From assembly GCF_000269965.1 (NCBI RefSeq), contig NC_017219.1, positions 1,426,001 through 1,490,000 on the forward strand: DNA of 64,000 bases. Reading direction: 5' to 3'. Within the stretch, counting starts at the first letter, position 1. Each line of letters opens with the position of its first letter. Both the position numbers and the translations under genes were made by a program. Below, piece after piece: positions 17,133 through 26,062 of the stretch. The notes beneath the pieces were generated by a model, which was not told the DNA's origin, did not search any database, and saw nothing but the letters and a program-made list of their open reading frames with translations. The DNA comes from Bifidobacterium longum subsp. infantis ATCC 15697 = JCM 1222 = DSM 20088 (GTDB lineage Bacteria > Actinomycetota > Actinomycetes > Actinomycetales > Bifidobacteriaceae).

Positions 17133-17426
17133 ATGGTCCGATTGAACGGTAAGGGCGGCGTCGAATACGCGGTGCGCCGCGACACGGACGGCGCCTGGCT
17201 GTACGACGCCGACCTTGACGGCACGGACGGCGCATGGGAGCCGGACGCGCAGAACGCCACATGGTGCGCGTCCAAGGAGGACGCGTTGCACGTGGCCGAC
17301 CTGAACGGCCTGACCGGCGTGGACTACGCGCTCGCGGACGGCTGTTCCCTGTGGGAGCGCGACTGGGTCAACGAGGAGGAGATCGGCGAGGACTGGGAGC
17401 CGGCCGAACCCCGACCCGTCGCATGA
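17133..17426 (+). CDS. Small acidic protein, 97 aa
   Basis: Very acidic (EEEIGEDWEPAEP) with no membrane segment or known motif. GGAAAGGAAG lies before the ATG. It follows the nuclease gene by 44 nt and precedes a strong terminator, so it is the last gene of the operon. Acidic small proteins of plasmids can be anti-restriction or DNA-mimic proteins; nothing here proves that. Confidence 0.7.
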   Translation: MVRLNGKGGVEYAVRRDTDGAWLYDADLDGTDGAWEPDAQNATWCASKEDALHVADLNGLTGVDYALADGCSLWERDWVNEEEIGEDWEPAEPRPVA

Positions 17427-17445
17427 CGGACCGTTCCGGCGCAGG

Positions 17446-17510
17446 AAGGGGGCCGTCCGGTCCCGCAACCCCATCGGGGCGAGCGGGGATCGGACGGCCC
17501 CCTCTTTTCT
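17446..17510. terminator. Strong terminator between convergent genes
   Basis: A GC-rich stem of about 13 bp (GGGGGCCGTCCG against its complement at 17491-17502) is followed by CTCTTTTCTT. It separates the genes ending at 17426 and 17521. Confidence 0.85.
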
Positions 17511-17520
17511 TCCATGATCG

Positions 17521-18795
17521 TCACGCGTCCGCGTCCCGTACGGCCCGGTACTCGTCGACCTCACGGTCGGGGATCTGGTAGACCGCGTGGATGAACGCGC
17601 GCATCTCGGTGAGCCGTTTCGGCTTCACGTCCTCCATGAGCCCCGTCTGCCTGCTGCGACGGCGGCGCGTGTACTGGGTGTGCGCGCGCCGCGCGTCCAT
17701 GGCGTCCATGGCGAGGAAACGGACGGCCGCGTCACGGCTCATGCACTTCCTGTAGGCGAGCATGCGCGCCGCGTTGCCCTGACCGCCTTTGCGCCGGCTG
17801 TACGCGTCGAGCAGCAGGGCGCCCTCCCTGTCCGTCCTCTTCTGGCCGATCAGCCCGATCTCGAAGTTCACGTCGTCCCACCGGTCGTCCGGGTTCGCGT
17901 TGCCGTGGCACAGGTTCCAGAACGCCCTGGCCTGGATGTCCGGATCGTCCATGCGGGCGAACACGTGGGCCATGCGGTCGCACTCCTGCTTCGAGGGGAC
18001 GCCGTCGGTCGGCTGGTAGAGCATCCTGAGGTAGGCGCGGGACGCGGCGCCCTTCGGTTCGGGCATGATCCCGCTCTTGCGCTTCCCGTCCCGGTCGGTC
18101 CATTCGCCGTGCACCGGTTTGCCGTCCTTGTCCCTTTTGATCTTCGTGTAGTTGATGAACTTGAACGCGCTCGCCTTGTCGTCCGGGTAGCCAGCGCGGA
18201 TCACGTTCGCGCTCGCGTTCGCGTCCTCGTAATGCAGTTCGCGCAGGATCCGGTCCGCCGTGTCCCGGTCGGCGCGCCGGGCGAGGCTCGACGCGATCGT
18301 GGATGCGGGCAGATACCTGCGGTTCGGGCTCGAGTCGATGGCCTGCCGGCGTGAATACGCGTTCGCATGACGGTTCATGTTGCGGATGAGGCGACGCCGG
18401 TCGGCAGCCGGGTATTCGCCCAGGTCCGTCTGGAAGGCGGCGCGCACCGCGGCCTGCGTTTTCGGATCGTGGCGCATCACCGTCGAGTCGAGTCCGGGCA
18501 CGGACGGATCCTCACGGAACAGGATGTTCCCGTCCCCGTCGTACAGGATCGCGCCGTCCGGCCCGTATTCGACATGGTCGGCCATGTCGAGCAGGCCCCG
18601 CGTCTCCGACGCGCTTTTCACCTGTGTATGGTCGGTCAGCGCGCGCATGCGCATGCTTTCGCTCGCCATGGCGATCAGCGGGTCGGGCGGGGCCACGTCG
18701 CCGCCCGCATCCCCGCCCGTCCTGTCGAACGTGCCCGCATACCCCTGCGGCAGTCCGCTCGGCCTGTGGCTCCGCCCGTTCCTGTCCACGCCCAT
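17521..18795 (-). CDS. Hypothetical protein, 424 aa
   Basis: A charged soluble protein with no recognised domain. It is rich in Arg and Asp, with a stretch of basic residues near the C terminus (YTRRRRSRQTGL). GGAAAGGAG lies 5 nt before the ATG (MGVDRNGRSHRP), which selects this start. It is divergent from the FtsK-like ATPase gene through a shared GCATA promoter region, so a role with that ATPase in transfer (relaxosome or regulatory) is possible but unproven. I see no relaxase HUH or Tyr motif. Confidence 0.75.
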   Translation of the reverse strand: MGVDRNGRSHRPSGLPQGYAGTFDRTGGDAGGDVAPPDPLIAMASESMRMRALTDHTQVKSASETRGLLDMADHVEYGPDGAILYDGDGNILFREDPSVPGLDSTVMRHDPKTQAAVRAAFQTDLGEYPAADRRRLIRNMNRHANAYSRRQAIDSSPNRRYLPASTIASSLARRADRDTADRILRELHYEDANASANVIRAGYPDDKASAFKFINYTKIKRDKDGKPVHGEWTDRDGKRKSGIMPEPKGAASRAYLRMLYQPTDGVPSKQECDRMAHVFARMDDPDIQARAFWNLCHGNANPDDRWDDVNFEIGLIGQKRTDREGALLLDAYSRRKGGQGNAARMLAYRKCMSRDAAVRFLAMDAMDARRAHTQYTRRRRSRQTGLMEDVKPKRLTEMRAFIHAVYQIPDREVDEYRAVRDADA

Positions 18796-18810
18796 GATGG
18801 CTCCTTTCCG

Positions 18811-18857
18811 TGGTCGCTTGCGGGGACGCCTATGCGCGGGCCGGCATAGGCGCGCGC
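18811..18857. promoter_or_regulatory. Divergent GCATA promoter region
   Basis: GACGCCTATGC reads leftward as GCATA toward the gene at 18795, which has a leader and ribosome site. GGCATA (18844-18848) reads rightward, 9 nt from the ATG of the FtsK-like gene, which is leaderless. Confidence 0.55.
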
Positions 18858-21800
18858 ATGGCATACCGTCGGAACGGCCGGTCGCGGCCGAAAACGAAAC
18901 GGGACGAACCGTCCAGCCCGCACGCGTTCGTCCGTGTCCTCACGCTCGCCGTCGCGCTCATGCTGACCGCGTTCCGCCTGCCGGGCATGACCGTCTGGTG
19001 TCTGGGCTGGCTGGCGGCCCGTCTGACGGCCCGGCGTCCCGTCCTGTCCGGCAAGGGTTTGAACGGCCGGCCGGCGCCCGGGGACGAGAGGGAGCGGCGC
19101 ATGGAGGCGTCATGGCGTCGCGCCTCCCGGTGGCTCGACGGCGGGCTGTCTCCCCTGTATGCGGATGCGATGCCCGCCATGGCGATCGCATGCCTCGACT
19201 ACGGGTGGATATCGTCTGCGTCCGGCGCGTGGCGTCCGATCATGGCGGGCGTGGACATGCTGGCCTGCTGGCTGGCCGTCATGGGCGTCGGCCAGCAGCG
19301 GCGTGACATGACCTGCACCGTGCGCGGCCTGGATTCGAACATGCGGCGCATGCGCGTCAGATGGGCGAGGAAACGACTGCCGTGGATACTCACGGGACTG
19401 GGCGCGGGACTCGTCCTCGGCGTCCTCCAATCCGCTTGGACGGGCGTCTGGTGGCCCATCCCCATGCTCATGTGCCTGGGCGCCGCCGCCCCCATGTGGC
19501 CCGCATGGAGGGCGAACCGGAAACGCTTCCATACGGATTACGAGAGCCGTCTCATGGTCGGCCGGTGGATCGCGGGCCTGAACAAGCCGCCGTTCGACGC
19601 GCTGCCCGGGGGCGCGCACGACACGCGTGTCGGCGCGGACGGGTCGCGCGTCTTCTCATTGGACGTGTCGAACGCCGTCCAATGGGCGAACGATTCGACC
19701 GTGAAGACGTTCACGCCCGTCACCCAGGCGGACGGCATGCTCGCGGGCTTCGCCTACATGGGTCGCGACAGGACACGGGTCACGGTCGCCGTCTGCCCCG
19801 CGGACGCGCCCGACCCGGCGGACCTGCTCGCCGACCGGACGATGCTCGAAGCGCGTCTCACGGTCGACGAGACGCGCATGGGCGCCATGTACGGCGCGTT
19901 CCCCGGACGCGTCACGGACGTGAGGACCGTCGCCACGAGGGACGGCAGGCCCGCGGTCCGTTCGTTCCGCATCGACGGGTCGAACGCCGACTGGGACATG
20001 ATCTCCCGCGACTGGCTGAAAGGGGCCGCGCCCGGCGCGTTCGGCGACTGGATGAACACGGAGAACATACTGGTGACCGCGGATCCTGGCGGCGGGCACG
20101 GCTGGGCGAGCGTGGACGCGGACTGGGACTCCTATGAATGGGACGTGGAGACGATGCGGACGCTCATGTCCGACACGCTGACCCGCCGCCATGACGATCC
20201 GGGCCGCTACATGCGGCTGATCGGCGAGGACAAACGGTTGAAATCGATCATGTCGGGCGGCCTGGAACCCGTGAAACTGCCCGCCCCCGAAACGATCTTC
20301 CACGACAACACGGAAACCATCGCCGATCCGGCCGGCTGGCGGATCATGTCGTATGCGATGGCGATAGGCCGCGCGTACACGGCCGCCGACTACATGCGTT
20401 CGAACCTGCGCGGCGCGTTCTCGGAAAGCCCGATCGCGGACTTCCTGCCCTGGCTGGAAGGAGACCGGCCCCGCGCCCGTCTCCTCCAGTTCGTGCACGC
20501 GCCCAACACGGACGACAACCGGGGGCTGCCGGACACGCTGCGCGCTTTGACCGGCGATTCGAGGGCGCGCAGCCTCCTGGCGCGCGTCATCGTGTCGCAC
20601 GCGTGCGCGCAGGTGTTGAAAACGCCTCCGACGGTGGGCGCCGCCACACAGTTGGGCGTCGGCCGGAACACGGTGTGGCGGATCCCGATCCGTCTGGAGG
20701 GCGGTCTGACCGCGTCGGATCTGCGCCGCGTGCAGGAGCGGCTGAAAAGCGTGATGGGCGCGGACGAGACGCTTTGGGAATGGCGGGACCAGGGGCATGC
20801 GATCGTGTGGGCGGGCGGTCGGATGAGCATGGACGCGCGCGACTGGCGTCGCCGATCGGATCTGGATCGGATGATCCGGCTCCGGTTGGACGAGGCGTGG
20901 GCCGCGTCCAGGGCGGTCGGCGCGGACGGGCGGCCCGTGACCACGTTGGATGTGCGGGACGGGGGAGGCCGGCTCGTCCGCGTCTCGTTCACGCTGCCGG
21001 CCGGGCTTGGCGTGGAGGGGGCGCTGACCCGTCTGGACGCGTTCCGTGCGACGAGCGGGTTCATGTACGCGCGCCGTGTGAACGGGGATGCGCCGTTGAC
21101 GCTGCTCCTGTCCCGTTCGGATCCGCTGCCGGAACGGGTCATGGCGGACTGGCGGCTCATGGGCGCGGAACCGGATTCGACGGGCCTGCCGTTCGCGGTC
21201 GGCGACGACGGGAGCACGGTCCTGTTCGACCCGCATGACACGGCGCATCTGCTGATCACCGGGCAGACGATGAGCGGCAAGACGAGCGCGGCCGTCACCC
21301 TGGTGAACGCCGCCCTGTTGCACGGCTGGCAGGCGTTCGTCGGCGACCCGGTGAAGTCGGGCAACGATTTCGCGCCCGTGAAAGGCAAACTGTCCGGGTT
21401 CGCGACCGGGTTGGCGGAGTGCGCGGCCATGCTCGACTGGATCGACCGTGAGGGGCGGCGTCGTCTCGCATTGCAGAAGGAGCATGGGGTGGAGAACATC
21501 GACATGCTGCCGGATGACGCGCGCCCCCGCAGGATCATCGTGTTCCTGGACGAGTTCGTGAGCCTCCTGGAACTGTCGAAGGGCATGAAAAGGAATCCGA
21601 CGGGCGACCCGGATGTGGACAACATGATCATGATGGACGCGTGGCGCGACCGGCTGAAACGCCGGATCGGGGCGAGCGTGAGCCATATCCTCACCCAGCA
21701 TCGCTCCCAGGGGATCACGATGATCCTGGGGTCGCAGATGATGAACGCGGAGAGCATGGACGCTTTGCCGGACGCGGGCCTGGCGAAGAACCAGATGGGC

Positions 21801-22154
21801 CGCCTGTTCGTCGGCGCGGGCGACGTGAGGGGGAACGTGAGCGCGCGGAACGAGAGGGAGGGGAACCGGCTGATCCGTCAGGCCATGGATTCGGGCGGCA
21901 TGCCGAAAGGCCGCGGCCTGTACGAGCGTATGGGTCGGGGTTTGCAGATGGTGCAATGCTGGTGGTGCGGACCGATCCCGGACGTGGCCGCTCACATGCG
22001 GGGCGTGCCGGACGTGACGCCGGTCGACTGGTCGGATCTGCTGCCGGCCAAACCGAAGCAGGTGGGCGTCGTCGACCAATCGTCGGACGCGGACGGGGAT
22101 ACGACGGTGAACGTCGCCGCGGACCCGGATGACGATGATTGGGTGCTCGACTAG
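18858..22154 (+). CDS. FtsK/TcpA-like conjugative membrane ATPase, 1098 aa
   Basis: Several hydrophobic segments lie in the first 215 residues (for example LTLAVALMLTAF, AMAIACLDYGWI, ILTGLGAGLVLGV), followed by a long central domain. A Walker A motif (GQTMSGKTS) sits at about 802-810 and a Walker B (IIVFLDEFVSLL) at about 893-904, then TMILGSQMM. The layout fits FtsK/SpoIIIE/TcpA DNA translocases, which act as coupling proteins or motors in Gram-positive conjugation. The tail ends in an acidic DDDDWVLD. It is the third P-loop ATPase of the transfer set after VirB4 and the TraG-like protein. Confidence 0.8.
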   Translation: MAYRRNGRSRPKTKRDEPSSPHAFVRVLTLAVALMLTAFRLPGMTVWCLGWLAARLTARRPVLSGKGLNGRPAPGDERERRMEASWRRASRWLDGGLSPLYADAMPAMAIACLDYGWISSASGAWRPIMAGVDMLACWLAVMGVGQQRRDMTCTVRGLDSNMRRMRVRWARKRLPWILTGLGAGLVLGVLQSAWTGVWWPIPMLMCLGAAAPMWPAWRANRKRFHTDYESRLMVGRWIAGLNKPPFDALPGGAHDTRVGADGSRVFSLDVSNAVQWANDSTVKTFTPVTQADGMLAGFAYMGRDRTRVTVAVCPADAPDPADLLADRTMLEARLTVDETRMGAMYGAFPGRVTDVRTVATRDGRPAVRSFRIDGSNADWDMISRDWLKGAAPGAFGDWMNTENILVTADPGGGHGWASVDADWDSYEWDVETMRTLMSDTLTRRHDDPGRYMRLIGEDKRLKSIMSGGLEPVKLPAPETIFHDNTETIADPAGWRIMSYAMAIGRAYTAADYMRSNLRGAFSESPIADFLPWLEGDRPRARLLQFVHAPNTDDNRGLPDTLRALTGDSRARSLLARVIVSHACAQVLKTPPTVGAATQLGVGRNTVWRIPIRLEGGLTASDLRRVQERLKSVMGADETLWEWRDQGHAIVWAGGRMSMDARDWRRRSDLDRMIRLRLDEAWAASRAVGADGRPVTTLDVRDGGGRLVRVSFTLPAGLGVEGALTRLDAFRATSGFMYARRVNGDAPLTLLLSRSDPLPERVMADWRLMGAEPDSTGLPFAVGDDGSTVLFDPHDTAHLLITGQTMSGKTSAAVTLVNAALLHGWQAFVGDPVKSGNDFAPVKGKLSGFATGLAECAAMLDWIDREGRRRLALQKEHGVENIDMLPDDARPRRIIVFLDEFVSLLELSKGMKRNPTGDPDVDNMIMMDAWRDRLKRRIGASVSHILTQHRSQGITMILGSQMMNAESMDALPDAGLAKNQMGRLFVGAGDVRGNVSARNEREGNRLIRQAMDSGGMPKGRGLYERMGRGLQMVQCWWCGPIPDVAAHMRGVPDVTPVDWSDLLPAKPKQVGVVDQSSDADGDTTVNVAADPDDDDWVLD

Positions 22155-22528
22155 GGAAGGCGTACGGGCGGCAGGAGCGGCCTGTACGCCGCATTCGCAT
22201 GCCCGTCCGGATCGTATGCGCATCCGGGGATCATGCCGGTGGCATTCGAGGATGCGCGCCGGCGTGACGCGCATCCTGAGCGCGCATCCGGGCAGTTGGC
22301 CGGGCGTGGGCATGCCCGTCGGTTCCGTGTCGATGATGGTCCGCGTACGCCCATGAGAACGGGTCGGGGATCGCCCGGTCCGCGATGTCATGGCGGATGC
22401 GCCCGGGACGCATACGGGGCATGCCGGCGGGTCCGTGCGTCGAATGATGAGACGGGACCGTCGATATGGTCCACTTCCTCCTATGATGGAGGGTTGGATA
22501 AGGAAGTCCCGGAAGAAAGGATTCGAAC
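22155..22528. other. Intergenic region upstream of the surface protein
   Basis: No convincing gene. It contains repeated GCATCCGG and GATGCGC words and a GACGCATACGG motif (about 22411) not linked to a start. Just before the surface protein, TATGAT (22491) is a plausible -10 box ahead of a leader ending GAAAGGA. The imperfect palindrome GGACCgtcgataTGGTCC (about 22456-22473) could be an operator. Confidence 0.35.
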
Positions 22529-25450
22529 ATGTCACGCAAACTCACATCAGTCGCGGTGGCCGCGACGGCCACGCTCGCCACGCTCGCCGCCCCCGCGGTC
22601 GCCATGGCCGACGAGACCACGACCACGGATCAGGCCAGTCAGGCGATCACGCAGGCGCAGGACAGCGTCGCGCAGGCCCAACAAAGCACGGCGGACGCCA
22701 ATCAGGCGATCGCGCAGGCCGCGCCTACCGGCGTGACCGAAGCGCAGGCGAAGGCCGACGCCGCCGCGGCCGCGTTGGACACCGCCAAGCGGAACCTCGA
22801 CGACGCCGCCGCCCAGCAGCAGACGGCCGCGAACGGCCAGCAGCAGGCCCAGAAAAATTATGACGACGCCAACAAGGCCCAGCAGCAGGCCGCCGAGGAC
22901 GCGACGAACACGGCCGACAAGATCGCGGCCGCGCAGCAGGCCGCCAAGGACGCGTCCAACGCGATCAATGATGCGAACAAGGCCATGCAGCAGGCCTCCG
23001 GCAACCAGTCCAAGGCCGAAACCGACAAGCAGGCCGCACAGACCGCGAAGGATGAAGCCACGGCCGAATCCGCCTCCCATCAGCAGGCTGCCGACAAGGC
23101 CCAGACCGATATCGATGCGGCCGACAGGCAGGCCACGGACGCGCAGAAGAAGGCCGATGCGGCGGATACCGCCATCAGTGATGCGCAGAAGAAGGCCGAC
23201 CGGGCCGATGGGGACGCGAAGCAGGCCGCGAGTGACAAGGCCGCCGCCGAGAAGGAGCTGACGGAAGCCAGGAGGCAGCAGGCCTCGGCGACCGGCGACA
23301 AGACGAAGGCCGACGAGGCGGTGAACGCCGCGCAGGCCAGGCTGGATGCGGCCGGGCAGGCCGAGGCCAAGGCGCTTGAAGCCAAGCGGAAGGCCGACGC
23401 CAAGGTCGATCAATTGTCCAAGGATGATGGAGGTCTTTCCGACCTGGCCGCGAAGCTCGAAGCGGCGAAGAAGGCCGCAGCCGATGCCGCGGCCGCCCAG
23501 CAGAAGGCGGAACAGGCGCGGAAGGACGCGGACAAGACGGCGTCCGACTCCTCTTCCAACGCCACGGCGAAGCGGCAGGCCGCCGAACAGGCGAAGGCCG
23601 AGGCCGACCGGCTGAAGCAGGTCGCGGCGGACGCGCAATCGAAGCTCTCGCAGGGTGCGGTCGCCTACTTCGGCGACCGGAACGCGTCGGACGCGGTCAA
23701 GGTCCTCACCGACAAGGACACGACCCTCTTCCTGTCCAGCATCCAGAACGGGGCGAAGGGCGATGCGACCAGCCTCGACAACATGATCGCCGCGCTCTCG
23801 TATATCAAGGAGGCGAACCAGCTTCGCGCCAAGGAGGGATTGGCCCCGTTGAAGGTGTCGGACACGCTCATGGCGATGAGCATGGCGAACGTCGACTGGT
23901 CCGACGACAACATCGGCCATTCCGGCCAGTTCAACGTCGGCGAGAACATGGCCTGGGGGTTCAAGGACCCGTTCGACGGCTGGTACACGGCCGAGAAGGC
24001 CAGTTACGAGAAGGACATGACCGACGGCGTGCTGGACGGCAAGGACAAGGACGGGAACGTGGTGGGCGGGACCGGCCATTATCTGAACATCGTCAACAAG
24101 GGGTATACGGTCACCGGCTTCGCGATCAGCCAGAACGGGACGACCGGCTTCGGGACCACGCACGGGCAGACGTTCCAATACGCGGCCCCCGACCAGTCGG
24201 GGCGTGTCATGGACGTGGACGCGTATCTGGCGGATCTGACCGCATGGCGTGATTCGCTGACCAACGCGGACGCGAACTGGCAGACCGCATTGTCCAAGAG
24301 CAAGCAGGCCGCACAGGACGCTTCCGATGCGGCCGAGGCGCTGGCCGCCGCACAGCAGGCCGCGCGGAAGGCCGCCGAGGAAGCCCAGCAGGCCGCACAG
24401 AAGGCCAAGGATCTGCAGGCCGCCGCCGACGAGGCGCAGAAAGCGTATGACGAGGCCGTGAAGGCGAACGCGGACAAGGCCAAGGCGTTGGAGGAAGCCA
24501 GGAAGGATCAGACGGCGAAGAACGAAGCGTACTCCGCCGCCCAGCAGTCCACCAAGGAAGCCCGGTCCGGAGCCGCCGCCGCCACCGCCGCCCAGACCGC
24601 AGCCCAGACGGCAGTGGACAAGGCGAACACGGCGGTCGCCGCCGCGCAGGCGAAGATCGATGCCGCCGACAAGCTGGCCCAAACCGCCGCCAAGAACAAG
24701 ACGGATGCGGAAGCCGCGATCAGGCAGGCCAACACGGACAAGACGAAGGCCGAAGCCGACCTGGCCGACGCCAAGGCAGCCAAGGCCGAGGCCGAGAAGG
24801 CCAAGCAGGCCGCGCTCGAAGCCAAGACCGTTTCCGACGCGAAGGTTGAAGCCGCCGGCAAGCAGGTCAAGGCCGCCGACGAGGCCATCGCCAACGCCAA
24901 GGCCGCATACGCGAAGGCGAAGGACGATCTCGACACGGCCACCGGCAAGCTCGACGATGCCCGGAACACCATCAAGCGTTTGCAGAACGCCGAGGAGAAC
25001 CTCAAGAAGGCGAACGCGAAGCTGACGGAAGCGCAGGCGAAGCTGGACGAGGCGAACAAGGCCAAGGATGCGGCCGACAAGGCGTACGAGAAGGCCAAGG
25101 CCGACTATGATGCCAAGCTCGCCGACAAGCAGGCGTCCGACAAGGAGCTCGCCAATGCGAAGCAGGCCGAAGCCGAAGCCAAGAAGAAGGCCGAGGAGGA
25201 AGCCAGGAAGCAGCAGGAGGCCCAGAAGCAGGCCGACCAGGCCAAGCAGGACGCCGAAGCCAAGAAGCAGAAGGCCGAACAGGCCAGGAAGCAGGCCGCA
25301 GGCGTGACGAACAATGGTCTGGCCTCCACCGGATCGGACACCGCCGCAATCGCCACATTGGCGGCGATCATGACCCTCACGGGCGCCGGCTGCGTGCTCG
25401 TGAAGGTGCGTGCCGCCAAGCATGCGGACGGATGGCATGTGAACGACTGA
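22529..25450 (+). CDS. Cell-wall-anchored coiled-coil protein with SEC10/PgrA-like domain, 973 aa
   Basis: A signal peptide ends near AVAMADE (about residue 28). Residues 30-375 and 580-920 are long Ala/Lys/Gln coiled coils. Between them, residues 377-557 form a CAP-like domain (LRAKEGLAPLKVSDTLMAMS, NIGHSGQFNVGENMAWGF, GHYLNIVN) of the type in SEC10/PgrA surface-exclusion proteins of Gram-positive conjugative plasmids. The C terminus has LASTG, a hydrophobic stretch and basic residues, i.e. an LAxTG sorting signal suited to class E sortase. Likely role: display on the donor surface to block redundant mating, or adhesion. A separate GAAAGGA leader and terminator make it a single-gene unit. 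Confidence 0.85.
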   Translation: MSRKLTSVAVAATATLATLAAPAVAMADETTTTDQASQAITQAQDSVAQAQQSTADANQAIAQAAPTGVTEAQAKADAAAAALDTAKRNLDDAAAQQQTAANGQQQAQKNYDDANKAQQQAAEDATNTADKIAAAQQAAKDASNAINDANKAMQQASGNQSKAETDKQAAQTAKDEATAESASHQQAADKAQTDIDAADRQATDAQKKADAADTAISDAQKKADRADGDAKQAASDKAAAEKELTEARRQQASATGDKTKADEAVNAAQARLDAAGQAEAKALEAKRKADAKVDQLSKDDGGLSDLAAKLEAAKKAAADAAAAQQKAEQARKDADKTASDSSSNATAKRQAAEQAKAEADRLKQVAADAQSKLSQGAVAYFGDRNASDAVKVLTDKDTTLFLSSIQNGAKGDATSLDNMIAALSYIKEANQLRAKEGLAPLKVSDTLMAMSMANVDWSDDNIGHSGQFNVGENMAWGFKDPFDGWYTAEKASYEKDMTDGVLDGKDKDGNVVGGTGHYLNIVNKGYTVTGFAISQNGTTGFGTTHGQTFQYAAPDQSGRVMDVDAYLADLTAWRDSLTNADANWQTALSKSKQAAQDASDAAEALAAAQQAARKAAEEAQQAAQKAKDLQAAADEAQKAYDEAVKANADKAKALEEARKDQTAKNEAYSAAQQSTKEARSGAAAATAAQTAAQTAVDKANTAVAAAQAKIDAADKLAQTAAKNKTDAEAAIRQANTDKTKAEADLADAKAAKAEAEKAKQAALEAKTVSDAKVEAAGKQVKAADEAIANAKAAYAKAKDDLDTATGKLDDARNTIKRLQNAEENLKKANAKLTEAQAKLDEANKAKDAADKAYEKAKADYDAKLADKQASDKELANAKQAEAEAKKKAEEEARKQQEAQKQADQAKQDAEAKKQKAEQARKQAAGVTNNGLASTGSDTAAIATLAAIMTLTGAGCVLVKVRAAKHADGWHVND

Positions 25451-25473
25451 CGGATTCCAATCCGTCGGGAACA

Positions 25474-25526
25474 TCAAGGACCCGTCTCATCCGCGAAGCA
25501 ACATCACGGATGAGACGGGTCCTTGA
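25474..25526. terminator. Rho-independent terminator
   Basis: A perfect 20-bp stem (25474-25493 with 25507-25526; core GGACCCGTCTCATCCG) with a 13-nt loop lies directly after the surface protein gene. It also protects the leftward genes ending at 25541. Confidence 0.85.
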
Positions 25527-25540
25527 TCCGTATGGGACGG

Positions 25541-25735
25541 CTATCGACGTCCGTTCCCTTGACCTCCAACATGCCGGCCGGATATGTCATGCCGCCGGCA
25601 GGCCGCGAACCCGATGATCAGCACGCCGGACATGACGATCAGCGAGATGATGATCGCCTGTTTCGTGTCGCCGGGCAAAGGGGGTTGGTCGGGCATGCTC
25701 GCACACGGCGAGGAACCACCCATACCGGTTGTCAC
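25541..25735 (-). CDS. Small single-pass membrane protein, 64 aa
   Basis: One hydrophobic helix (AIIISLIVMSGVLIIGFAAC) with a Pro-rich N terminus and a basic C terminus. The GTG start overlaps the stop of the gene at 25732 (GTGA), which supports this start. No family is recognised. Confidence 0.5.
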   Translation of the reverse strand: MTTGMGGSSPCASMPDQPPLPGDTKQAIIISLIVMSGVLIIGFAACRRHDISGRHVGGQGNGRR

Positions 25736-25989
25736 TCGAACTCCGGCTTGTATCCGTCGTCCACCGGCGTATAGCCAGCGCCGAACACTTCCTCGCCGGT
25801 GAGCCGCGTACCATCGTCGTCGTGTAGCCTCTCCACGGCCTTTCGGTACAGGGTGAAGTCCTCCTCGGTCCGAGCGACCGAAGTGGAACATCCGCAATCG
25901 CAATCCCCTGTCATGCCACGTTTAGGCTGATTGTCTTCCACGTTTTTCCCGTTCTCTTGAATGCCACTCACAAACAGGGTATCCGACAT
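25732..25989 (-). CDS. Small Cys-containing protein, 85 aa
   Basis: It contains a CDCGC cluster (about residues 30-34) that could bind a metal, and an acidic C terminus. No ribosome site is seen before the ATG at 25989; a later start is possible. It is coupled to the small membrane protein downstream. The local sequence is less GC-rich than the backbone. Function unknown. Confidence 0.5.
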   Translation of the reverse strand: MSDTLFVSGIQENGKNVEDNQPKRGMTGDCDCGCSTSVARTEEDFTLYRKAVERLHDDDGTRLTGEEVFGAGYTPVDDGYKPEFE

Positions 25990-26000
25990 TTAAGAAAACA

Positions 26001-26047
26001 GTGGAAAGGCCGGACGGGGAATCAGCTCCCCTGCCCGGCCTTTCCAC
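26001..26047 (-). terminator. Terminator-like inverted repeat
   Basis: GTGGAAAGGCCGG pairs with CCGGCCTTTCCAC across a loop near CAGC (stem about 20 bp with one bulge). It lies just beyond the stop of the giant adhesin gene, transcribed leftward. Confidence 0.75.
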
Positions 26048-26062
26048 TAGCTCACGGTCGTG

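Noticed and set aside
17521..18795. Relaxase (MobA/TraI-like)
   Set aside because: No HUH histidine triad or catalytic Tyr context is visible; kept as hypothetical.
22547..25477. 976-aa Leu/Gly-rich minus-strand frame
   Set aside because: Antisense of the Ala/Lys coiled-coil gene; it has no signal, motif or ribosome site, and the sense strand has clear domains.
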